Shown piece after piece: positions 1-5,416 of a stretch of DNA of 5,537 bases. The position numbers and the translations under genes were made by a program. The stretch spans positions 1-5,537 of the forward strand of contig MVCS01000138.1 in the NCBI GenBank assembly GCA_002049885.1. Direction: 5' to 3'. Under the pieces are notes generated by a model, which saw nothing but the letters and a program-made list of their open reading frames with translations, searched no databases and was not told the DNA's origin. Within the stretch, counting starts at the first letter, position 1, and each line of letters begins with the position of its first letter. The DNA comes from Planctomycetales bacterium 4484_123 (GTDB lineage: Bacteria > Planctomycetota > Phycisphaerae > SM23-33).

Positions 1-1
1 G

Positions 2-181
2 CACCTGCACAGGCTGCTGGTCGGCGTGACGGTCATGACCGTGCCGCTGATGATCGGCCCGGGCGAACTGATCGGCCTGGCCGTCCTCTACCGCAAGGGC
101 GAGCAGCCCTTCACCGAGGACGATGTGCGCATGGCCGAGCTCGTCGGTCCGGCCACGGCCGCCGCCGTGCGAAATACCTGA
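2..181 (+). CDS. GAF-domain protein, C-terminal fragment
   Basis: This is the last 59 codons of a gene that begins before the window. The frame starting at base 2 reads through to a TGA at 179-181. The visible protein contains a Pro-Leu-Met-Ile strand, then GELIGLAVLYRKGEQPFTED, then an acidic/hydrophobic helix ending in AAAVRNT. This is the usual end of a GAF sensor domain: a strand offering a modified ligand or chromophore pocket, 'G.L.....R....F...D', and a final helix. In full-length proteins the GAF domain commonly sits upstream of or beside a kinase, FHA, cyclase or regulator module. Here it is the C-terminal domain, so any output module must lie upstream. The ligand cannot be inferred. 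The gene stops about 20 bp before a transposase remnant on the opposite strand, so a shortened 3' end is possible, although the GAF fold looks complete at this end. Confidence 0.75.
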   Translation, partial: HLHRLLVGVTVMTVPLMIGPGELIGLAVLYRKGEQPFTEDDVRMAELVGPATAAAVRNT

Positions 182-185
182 GCGC

Positions 186-202
186 CCAGGCTGCCGTTCC
201 CA
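186..202 (+). repeat. Direct repeat copy 1 flanking the transposase remnant
   Basis: The 17-base string CCAGGCTGCCGTTCCCA lies immediately after the GAF gene. It recurs at 905-921 with a single change (CCAGGCGGCCGTTCCCA) in the same orientation. The two copies bracket the transposase remnant almost exactly. They could be a decayed target-site duplication (long for IS4-type elements), remnants of repeated element ends, or recombination scars. Confidence 0.5.
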
Positions 203-203
203 A

Positions 204-899
204 GGCAAAAGGGCAGGGGCCTGTGCGCTGGCCGGGGGCTTGCCCATCGGTGCCGTTGGGGCCGACCTGGACTTCTTCCGAAAGGCCTGGTGCAAAGGGG
301 CGTGCTGCCACTTCACTGCCAGTGGCAGGTCGAGCAGTTTGTCCGTGGATTCCGGGTGTTTCACATACACGTCGGGGCGAGTGTGAGTGACGTAATGCAG
401 TTTGAGCTTCTGGCATTCCCGGTCCATCTCCGCCCGCCCGAAGCCGCGATCGGCCAGGATGACCACCTGGGTGGACCGAGGCACCATGGTCCGCAGCAAC
501 CGCAGCAGCCCGTACTCCGGGTTGTTCTGGGAACGGAAGAGCTCTTGGTGCCGGTACACCGCCCGCAGCAGCGGCAAGGCCCGGCCCCGAAGCCTGGCCG
601 CCAGCACCAGGCAACGCATGCAACGAACGTCCACCCAGTCCAGGCTCACCAGCAGCCGCTTGTGAGGCCGGGGTCGGCCATTGCACCGGGCCTCGCATGG
701 CCTCGGCCGGCTCAATACGGGCATTGCTCACAAAGCGGTCCACCCGTTTGATGCAACGCTTGGCAGCAACGTCGCTTTGGGCTGAGAGACACCGGTCCAA
801 CTGCGCCAATGAACTCCGCCCCACGCCCAGGGCCGCCGCCACCGGTTCCGTTCGAGGTTTGAGGCTTGAGAGAGCCGAAGATATCCTGCACAGACCCAA
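204..899 (-). pseudogene. Decayed IS4-like DDE transposase (frameshifted, C-terminally truncated)
   Basis: Two reading frames must be joined to recover a transposase. The N-terminal part (about 899-690) contains SLKPRTEPVAAALG and then IKRVDRFVSNARIEPAEAMR, which resembles the N-terminal 'K R . . R F . . N . R I' helix region of IS4-type transposases. The frame then shifts somewhere between about 660 and 700. It continues as HKRLLVSLDWVDVR, with the first catalytic Asp at codon 638-640, then the region around RGRALPLL, then VVILADRGFGRAEM, with the second catalytic Asp at codon 449-451. Next comes a segment with DVYVKHPES and KLLDLPLAVKW. The family normally continues for about 100 residues to a third catalytic Glu in a Y-x(2)-R-x(3)-E-type motif. 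No such motif is visible before the GAF gene, so the element is truncated as well as frameshifted. The start is uncertain: only TTG is available near 899. Transposition is not expected. The family assignment rests on motif pattern only, and a related DDE family is possible. Confidence 0.78.
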
Positions 900-904
900 A
901 CGGT

Positions 905-921
905 CCAGGCGGCCGTTCCCA
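905..921 (+). repeat. Direct repeat copy 2 flanking the transposase remnant
   Basis: CCAGGCGGCCGTTCCCA matches copy 1 at 186-202 in 16 of 17 positions and lies just beyond the apparent N-terminal end of the transposase remnant. The match is visible directly; its meaning is not established. Confidence 0.5.
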
Positions 922-1050
922 TGCGAGGCTGTCGGTCCTTCGTTTCCAGGGTTGTTCCCTGGAGCGTGCTCCGTTTGTTACTCAACGCATTCATCGGGAA
1001 GGAGCTGCCTCGCCCTTCAGAAACTGGGGATAGGTCGGCGGTTTTGGCTC

Positions 1051-1079
1051 TTGACAGAAACGCCGAGGGCGGGTATAAA
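1051..1079 (+). promoter_or_regulatory. Strong sigma70-type promoter upstream of the PEP-CTERM pair
   Basis: A perfect -35 hexamer TTGACA (1051-1056) is separated by exactly 17 bp (1057-1073) from TATAAA (1074-1079), one mismatch from the TATAAT consensus. Transcription would start near 1086 and read toward the PEP-CTERM gene at 1337, leaving a leader of about 250 nt. The promoter lies about 150 bp outside the transposase remnant, so it is unlikely to be a simple outward-reading element promoter, though that cannot be excluded. The group's own sigma preferences are not known from this window. Confidence 0.75.
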
Positions 1080-1085
1080 GATTGC

Positions 1086-1336
1086 AGATGCTTAGCTCAT
1101 TTGATGCGTCCCGGTTCAATTTACCTGGGAGTGTATCTAGAGCTGTATTCGCCTTGACGTGAGGGTTGTTGCACGGAGGTTTGTGCCGCTCAGACGCTCG
1201 GCAGCAGAAACATATTTGTTGCGGTGCTGATTGAGCAGGCTGCTCTCCTGTCTCATCGGCTTGGAGTTGCTGAACAAGTGGCTTTTGGCTCTGGCTCTTT
1301 GGCTCAGGGCCCCTCGATTGATGAAAGGGGCGAGCA
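1086..1336 (+). promoter_or_regulatory. Long 5' leader with RBS-sequestering hairpin
   Basis: About 250 nt separate the predicted transcription start from the ATG at 1337. The leader contains several short inverted repeats, including GAGCA/TGCTC around 1228-1242. It ends with GCCCCT (1309-1314) able to pair base for base with AGGGGC (1326-1331) across an 11-nt loop. The right arm contains the AGGGG that serves as Shine-Dalgarno for the gene at 1337, so the hairpin would hide the ribosome binding site. This could be a riboswitch-like, protein-bound or temperature-responsive control element. I do not recognise a known riboswitch class. The pairing is visible; regulation is inference. The stretch from about 922 to 1050 just upstream shows nothing beyond a short dyad (GGAGC-GT-GCTCC, 961-972). 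Confidence 0.4.
1088..1162 (+). CDS. Possible leaderless 24-aa small ORF in the leader region
   Basis: An ATG sits 8 bp after the -10 hexamer of the 1051-1079 promoter, so the predicted transcript start nearly coincides with the start codon. The frame encodes 24 residues, beginning MLSSFDASRFN and ending RAVFALT, before TGA at 1160-1162. There is no Shine-Dalgarno sequence; translation would have to be leaderless. It has no recognisable domain, no run of regulatory codons typical of an attenuator, and codon use that is unremarkable for its length. It may be a real leader peptide or a chance short frame. The case rests only on its position relative to the promoter and on the matching arrangement at trpF. 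Confidence 0.25.
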   Translation: MLSSFDASRFNLPGSVSRAVFALT

Positions 1337-2164
1337 ATGAACACGAAGCTCTGGCTTGGCTCGGCGCTTGTGGCGCTGTCCCTGTTGGCGGCTTCCCGGC
1401 CAGCGAAAGGGGACCTAATCTACCTTGATGATCGCAATTCCCATGCTCAGTTCGACTTGGGTTCCCAGAGCGGCCTGATGCAATGGACCGTGGACGGGGT
1501 AAGCCATCTGGCCCAGCAGTGGTTCTGGTACCGCATAGGCAGTACGGGACCGGAGCAGTCGATCGACACGCTGGGAACGCCGCTGTACAGGACCTCCGAC
1601 GGCGACCTGGACGCCGGGGACGAACGGCTGGTCGTTCGCTACACCGGTGGCCAGTTCACCATCACATTGGACTTCGTCCTGACCGGCGGGCCGGTCGGCG
1701 GCGGGGCTTCGGACATGGCCGAGGCAATCAGCATCCACAACACCGGTACCGGGCCACTGGAGTTCCACTTCTTCCAGTACGTGGACTTCGACCTCAACGG
1801 CGACGCGCCCGACGATTCGGTGGCGATCCTCAACGGCAATACCGCCGTCCAGGCCGACGGGACAGCGGCGCTGGCCGAGACGGTGGTGACCTGGAAGCCC
1901 TCGCATTTCGAAGCCGCCCTGCACGGGGATATCCTCGGCAGGCTGAACGACAACGATGCCGATGACCTCAACGACGTCGCCAGCGTCGGCCGGCGTGAGA
2001 ACCATACCTGGGCCTTCCAGTGGGATTTCACCCTCAACGAGGGCGAGACCTACATCATCAGCAAGGACAAGAATCTCATCCCCGAGCCGTCCTCGCTGGT
2101 GGTGCTGGGCGTGGGCGGGCTGCTGGTGGGCCTTCGTCGGGGCCGGCGCCGGCGTGCGGCCTAG
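1337..2164 (+). CDS. PEP-CTERM sorting domain protein, paralog 1
   Basis: This is a 275-residue exported protein of unknown function. Residues 1-25 form a signal peptide: MNTK, a hydrophobic core LWLGSALVALSLLAA, then a small-residue region before Asp26. The mature domain has conserved aromatic blocks, QQWFWYR (60-66), HFFQY (144-148) and WAFQWDFTL (225-233), suggesting a beta-rich fold. It also has acidic loops: SDGDLDAGDE (87-96), DFDLNGDAPDD (150-160, EF-hand-loop-like) and LNDNDADDLND (203-213), plausible calcium sites. The C-terminus is a classic PEP-CTERM signal: IPEPSS (248-253), a short hydrophobic helix to about 266, then an Arg-rich tail. Known proteins with this tail are exported by Sec and then processed by an exosortase, usually in exopolysaccharide-producing Gram-negative bacteria. 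The start is set by an AGGGG five to ten bases upstream and by the signal peptide. It lies 103 bp before a paralog of similar length, probably in one transcription unit. Confidence 0.9.
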   Translation: MNTKLWLGSALVALSLLAASRPAKGDLIYLDDRNSHAQFDLGSQSGLMQWTVDGVSHLAQQWFWYRIGSTGPEQSIDTLGTPLYRTSDGDLDAGDERLVVRYTGGQFTITLDFVLTGGPVGGGASDMAEAISIHNTGTGPLEFHFFQYVDFDLNGDAPDDSVAILNGNTAVQADGTAALAETVVTWKPSHFEAALHGDILGRLNDNDADDLNDVASVGRRENHTWAFQWDFTLNEGETYIISKDKNLIPEPSSLVVLGVGGLLVGLRRGRRRRAA

Positions 2165-2190
2165 GCGGTCGGTGTGATCCCAAGTATCGA

Positions 2191-2205
2191 GCGCCACTGG
2201 GGCGC
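2191..2205 (+). other. Small intergenic hairpin between the two PEP-CTERM genes
   Basis: GCGCC (2191-2195) pairs with GGCGC (2201-2205) around a five-base loop in the 103-bp gap between the paralogs. The run after it (GTTCGCTTCC) is only weakly T-rich, so it is at best a leaky terminator or an mRNA-processing or stability element. I see no convincing separate promoter for the second gene. Confidence 0.25.
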
Positions 2206-2267
2206 GTTCGCTTCCTGGACAGGTCGTTCACGACTTTGATGACGCAAGACCCATGAGGAGGAGACGA

Positions 2268-3098
2268 ATGTTGGTAATCGACGCATCTCGGTCAGGGCTC
2301 GTGCTTATGGGGGCCGTGGCGCTGGCTGTCGTCTGCGTGGCCTTGCCCGCGTCGTCCCTGGCTGTCCCCATTACCCTCTCGGACGTCAACTCGCAGCTCG
2401 TCATCGACCCGACTTCGCCTGCCGGCATGAACAGTTGGGTGGTGGACGGGGTGAATCACCTCACCCAGCAGTGGTTCTGGTACCGCGCCGGGCCGATGGG
2501 CATGGAAGAGTCAGTCTCGACGCTCCAGTTGGTCAGCGCCGTGCTCAGCGACGGCGACCTGGACCCCGGCCATGAGCGGCTGGCGGTGACCTACGCCGGT
2601 CTCGGCTTTACCCTCCAGTTGGACTTGACGCTCACCGGCGGGGCTGTGGGCAGCGGGGCATCGGACCTGCTCGAGGTCATCTCCTTCCAGAAGACCGGCC
2701 AGGAAGACTTGGAGTTCCATTTCTTCCAGTACGCCGACTTCGACCTGAACGGTGATGCTCTGGACGATTCGGTCGCCATAACCGGCGGGAACACGGCCCA
2801 GCAGAGCGACGGCAGCGTGATCTCCGAGAGCGTGGTGACCGGGCCCCCCGACCACCACCAGGTGGATGTCTTCAGCAACATCCTGGACGCCCTGAACGAT
2901 TCCGACGTGGACGACCTCAACGACGCCTCCGGGCCGGTCCGGGACGACAACCTCACCTGGGCCTTTCAGTGGGACTTCACGCTTGGCGACGACGGGGTCA
3001 TCATCAGCAAGAACAAGAACCTGGTGCCCGAGCCGGGCGCCTTGACGGTGCTCGTGGCGGGGACCCTGCTGACGCTGCTGCGGCGGAAGCGCAAGTAG
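2268..3098 (+). CDS. PEP-CTERM sorting domain protein, paralog 2
   Basis: This is a 276-residue exported protein, about half identical by eye to the product of the gene at 1337 over the whole mature domain. The shared blocks appear in the same order: QQWFWYR (67-73), SDGDLDPGHERL (94-105), HFFQYADFDLNGDALDDSVA (151-170), ALNDSDVDDLND (208-219), WAFQWDFTL (231-239), IISKNKNLVPEPG (245-257). A signal peptide spans residues 1-32, with hydrophobic core LVLMGAVALAVVCVALP and likely cleavage after SSLA. The tail is VPEPG, a hydrophobic helix and RRKRK, the PEP-CTERM anchor. I chose ATG 2268 because AGGAGG (2256-2261) precedes it by 6 bp; the in-frame ATG at 2253 overlaps that ribosome binding site and would add MRRRR. 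The pair looks like an old tandem duplication, since most of the sequence has diverged although a 23-bp stretch (1512-1534 and 2464-2486) is identical. Function is unknown; a surface or matrix role is inferred from the sorting signal. Confidence 0.9.
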   Translation: MLVIDASRSGLVLMGAVALAVVCVALPASSLAVPITLSDVNSQLVIDPTSPAGMNSWVVDGVNHLTQQWFWYRAGPMGMEESVSTLQLVSAVLSDGDLDPGHERLAVTYAGLGFTLQLDLTLTGGAVGSGASDLLEVISFQKTGQEDLEFHFFQYADFDLNGDALDDSVAITGGNTAQQSDGSVISESVVTGPPDHHQVDVFSNILDALNDSDVDDLNDASGPVRDDNLTWAFQWDFTLGDDGVIISKNKNLVPEPGALTVLVAGTLLTLLRRKRK

Positions 3099-3154
3099 GG
3101 TCCTGAACGGCAGCGATGGTCTGGCCGCCGGTGGCGGCGCCGGGATAATACTCA

Positions 3155-3200
3155 GGGGGCAGGGGCCACAATCTCTGTGGCTCCTGCCCCTCTTCGTTCT
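3155..3200 (+). terminator. Strong hairpin terminator, probably bidirectional
   Basis: GGGGCAGGGGCCACA (3156-3170) pairs with TGTGGCTCCTGCCCC (3176-3190), a 15-bp stem with one G-T pair and loop ATCTC. It is followed by the T-rich TCTTCGTTCT. It ends the PEP-CTERM unit 57 bp after the stop at 3098. Read on the other strand it lies about 80 bp beyond the end of ahcY, with TGAGTATTAT after the stem, so it may also stop transcription coming from the - strand. The rest of 3099-3272 shows no gene. Confidence 0.85.
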
Positions 3201-3272
3201 GTTCGCGCCGGCCCCGCTGCGCCGCCGGCGGTCACCTGCGGCCGGCGCCTGCGCGTCTGGCATGCCGCCTTC

Positions 3273-4544
3273 CTAGGTGCCCATGTGCGAGGAGGCCAGG
3301 TATTGCCGCTGCTGGGCGGTTAGGCGGTCGATGCGCACGCCCATGGCCTTGAGTTTCAGCCGGGCCACCCACTGGTCTATCTCCGGCCGGACGCGATGGA
3401 CCTTCACGGCCAGCTTGCCGGCGTTCTTGACGGCATACTCGGCCGAGAGCGCCTGCACGGCGAACGACATGTCCATCACCGAGGCCGGGTGCCCCTCGGC
3501 ACAAGCCAGGTTGACCAATCGGCCATGGGCAAGGACGTACAGTCGCTTGCCTCCGGGCAGCACGTACTCGTCCACGCCCTTGCGGACCTGGCGGTTGAGC
3601 TTCCGTGCCAGCTTGGCCAGGCCGGGCAGGTTCAGTTCCACATTGAAGTGTCCGGAGTTGGCGAGGATGGCGCCGTCCTTCATCTTCCTGAAATGGGGCA
3701 CGTCGATGACGTTGGTGTTGCCGGTGACGGTGATGAACAGGTCGCCCACGGCGGCCGCCTCGGCGATGGGCATGACCAGGAAGCCGTCCATGACGGCCTG
3801 GAGGGCGCGCACGGGCTGGACTTCGCAGATGATGACGTTGGCGCCTGCTCCGCGGGCTCGGGTGGCCACGCCCCGCCCGCACCAGCCGTAGCCGCAAACC
3901 ACCACGCGCTTGCCGGCCAGCAGGAAGTCGGTGGCGCGGATGATGCCGTCGATGGTGCTCTGGCCCGTGCCGTAGCGGTTGTCGAAGAGGTGCTTGGTGT
4001 CGGCATCGTTGACGGCGATGATGGGGATCTTCAGCTCGCCGTTGGCCTCCATCGCCCGCAGGCGGATCATCCCGGTGGTGGTCTCCTCCATGGAGGCGAT
4101 GACGCTGCTGGCATGGCGGCGCATGTTGGTGTGCAGGGCGTTGACCAGGTCGGCACCATCGTCGATGGTGACGGAGGGCTCGTGTCGGCAGGCCGCGGCG
4201 ATGTGCTGATAGTAGGTCCGGCGATTCTCGCCACGCACCGCGTACACGCGGATGCGGTAGTGCTTGACCAGTGCGGCGGCCACGTCGTCCTGCGTGCTCA
4301 GCGGGTTGGACGCGCACAAGACCAGCTCCGCCCCGCCGGCCCTCAGGGTGCGGGCCAGGTTGGCGGTCTCGGCGGTGATGTGCAGGCAGGCGCTTATACG
4401 ATGGCCTCGCAGTGGCCTTTCCTTGGCGAAGCGCTGGCGGATCAGCGCCAGCACCGGCATGTCGCGGTCCGCCCACTGGACCCGCCGCCGGCCTTCCGCG
4501 GCCAGCGAGAGGTCCTTCACGTGGTAGTCTTCAGTCCTGGGCAT
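3273..4544 (-). CDS. ahcY: S-adenosylhomocysteine hydrolase (adenosylhomocysteinase), short type
   Basis: This cytoplasmic NAD-dependent enzyme reversibly splits S-adenosylhomocysteine, the product of methyl-transfer reactions, into adenosine and homocysteine. At 423 residues it is intact and matches the shorter form typical of Thermotoga, archaea and several bacterial phyla, without the roughly 40-residue insertion of many proteobacterial enzymes. Key residues are present: ACLHITAET (His55), CASNPLSTQDD (78-87), IDDGADL (Asp128/129), EETTTG (Glu154), NDADTKHLFDNRYGTGQST (Lys184, Asp188), the NAD-binding Rossmann loop GYGWCGRG (218-225), SGHFNVEL (His299) and AEGHPASVMDMSF (His351). The C-terminus ends in SSHMGT and lacks the Lys...Tyr tail that contacts the partner subunit's NAD in the mammalian enzyme, as is usual for the short type. 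The start at 4544 is supported by AGGAG six bases upstream (4551-4555 on the + strand). It lies 153 bp downstream of trpF on the same strand. Confidence 0.96.
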   Translation of the reverse strand: MPRTEDYHVKDLSLAAEGRRRVQWADRDMPVLALIRQRFAKERPLRGHRISACLHITAETANLARTLRAGGAELVLCASNPLSTQDDVAAALVKHYRIRVYAVRGENRRTYYQHIAAACRHEPSVTIDDGADLVNALHTNMRRHASSVIASMEETTTGMIRLRAMEANGELKIPIIAVNDADTKHLFDNRYGTGQSTIDGIIRATDFLLAGKRVVVCGYGWCGRGVATRARGAGANVIICEVQPVRALQAVMDGFLVMPIAEAAAVGDLFITVTGNTNVIDVPHFRKMKDGAILANSGHFNVELNLPGLAKLARKLNRQVRKGVDEYVLPGGKRLYVLAHGRLVNLACAEGHPASVMDMSFAVQALSAEYAVKNAGKLAVKVHRVRPEIDQWVARLKLKAMGVRIDRLTAQQRQYLASSHMGT

Positions 4545-4697
4545 CTACGTCTCCTCAAGAGCCCGGCTCGCGCCGTTCGTCAAAGCTTCATCTGTTCCTC
4601 TACAGCGTTGCCGCACGAAGCGTCGTGCGGATTGTCGGCTGCTGCATTGGACCGGCGGGGAGCTTCTCAGCGAGACCGCCGGGTCCTGGCTGGCCTC
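4545..4697 (-). promoter_or_regulatory. Hairpin-rich trpF-ahcY intergenic / ahcY leader
   Basis: Read in the ahcY direction, this gap contains a string of inverted repeats. First is CCGGCGG/CCGCCGG (4652-4682), with an inner TCTC/GAGA stem. Next is a perfect 8-bp stem CCGCACGA/TCGTGCGG with a four-base loop (4611-4630). Then come CTGT/ACAG (4592-4605) and a CGGC-GCGA-GCCG hairpin closed by a GNRA-type tetraloop (4564-4575), just before the ribosome binding site. No T-run follows any of them, so a plain terminator for trpF is not evident. A structured ahcY leader or an mRNA-processing region is plausible. I could not match it to the SAH riboswitch consensus by eye, and no clear promoter hexamers stand out. 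Confidence 0.4.
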
Positions 4698-5271
4698 TCA
4701 CAGCCAGAAGCTGCTGCGCAGCTCGTCGCCCTCGCGGGTGGCGAGGATGAAGCGCTCCACCTTGCGGATGTCCTTCACCCCGGGCGCCGACTCCACCCCG
4801 CTGGAGACGTCCACGGCCCAGGGCTGCACCAGGTCGATGGCCTTGGAAACATTGTCGGCATCCAGGCCGCCGGCCAGTATCAGCGGCGGCAGGGCCGCGG
4901 TCTTGCCGGCCGCGTGCGCATCGGCGACCCATTCCCAGTTGAACTGCTTGCCGGTGCCCCCTCGCGCCTCGGGCTCATAGGCGTCCAGCAGCACGGCCGC
5001 CAACCGGCGATGCATCCGCACCCCGTCCAGCCAGGCATAGACCTCCTCGAACCAGTCCGGGCCGCGCACCCGGAGGGTCGGCGTCCACGAACACTCCCAC
5101 AGCCGTCACCAGGGGCGGCAGCACGTCGGTGATTGCCCGGGCCTGTTCCGGTGAGACCCAGCGCGGCGAGGAGGCGAAGACCAGCCCGATGGCGTCGGCA
5201 CCCATCTGTGCGATTTTCAGGGCCTGCACGGGTTCCCGCAGCCCGCATATCTTCACCCGCACTCGCTGCAT
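4698..5271 (-). pseudogene. trpF: Phosphoribosylanthranilate isomerase, broken by an internal deletion and frameshift
   Basis: TrpF converts N-(5'-phosphoribosyl)anthranilate to CdRP in tryptophan synthesis and is a single (beta/alpha)8 barrel of about 200-215 residues. The first 66 codons from ATG 5271 read as TrpF: VRVKICGLREP with catalytic Cys9, MGADAIGLVFASSPRWVSPE, and LVTAVGVFVDADP. The frame then fails. TrpF resumes in another frame from about 5084-5070: LRVRGPDWFEEV, VLLDAYE with the catalytic Asp, GGTGKQFNW, LILAGGLDADNV, and WAVDVSSGVESAPGVKD, ending at TGA 4698-4700. Against a normal TrpF, roughly 35-40 residues are absent at the junction, including the strand with the 'QLHG' motif and the next strand ending in 'KA'. 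The total span of 574 bases is not a multiple of three. As written the barrel cannot form. The rest is so well preserved that the lesion is either very recent or an assembly or sequencing error. Confidence 0.88.
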
Positions 5272-5278
5272 GGGGCTT

Positions 5279-5307
5279 ACTATACTCCTCGGCCGGGGCC
5301 GTGCCAA
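5279..5307 (-). promoter_or_regulatory. trpF promoter predicting a leaderless transcript
   Basis: On the - strand, TTGGCA (5302-5307) is followed by exactly 17 bp (5285-5301) and then TATAGT (5279-5284). Only 7 bp separate the -10 hexamer from the ATG at 5271, so the expected start point falls at or next to the start codon and trpF would be translated from a leaderless mRNA. The AGGAG visible upstream lies inside the promoter spacer and would not be transcribed. The spacer also holds a GC-rich dyad, CGGCC-GG-GGCCG (5290-5301), which could be an operator or simply composition. Confidence 0.65.
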
Positions 5308-5416
5308 CACCGCGCGCTGCTGAGGGGGTGCGGCAAAAACCTCTTGCCCGGCCAGGGGCTTTGTGTAGAAGGGACATTCGTGGTTGCTGCCCCCATTTTG
5401 GTTTGAGGAGCAGTCT

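Noticed and set aside
1085..1130. tRNA-like strings TTAGCTCA and GGTTCAA
   Set aside because: They resemble D-loop and T-loop boxes but are only about 12 bases apart, with no acceptor or anticodon stem; chance similarity.
2253..2267. Earlier in-frame ATG for the second PEP-CTERM gene
   Set aside because: It overlaps the AGGAGG that best serves as ribosome binding site for ATG 2268, and it has no ribosome binding site of its own.
1415..3263. Long open frames on the - strand opposite the two PEP-CTERM genes
   Set aside because: They mirror each other because the + strand genes are paralogs, start without ribosome binding sites, and have no domain features; the + strand frames have signal peptides and sorting signals.
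4545..4697. SAH riboswitch upstream of ahcY
   Set aside because: The position is right and the region is structured, but I could not find the conserved core by eye, so I list only an unclassified structured leader.
3396..5132. Very long open frame on the + strand (578 codons) opposite ahcY and trpF
   Set aside because: It lies antisense to two clearly recognisable genes and spans the gap between them. It reads as low-complexity Gly/Ala/His/Val-rich sequence with no domain, which is the expected shadow of GC-biased codon use.
5344..5371. Possible promoter for the Mrp-type gene (TTGCCC ... TAGAAG)
   Set aside because: Both hexamers are poor matches and the region is GC-rich, so the pairing is not distinguishable from background.
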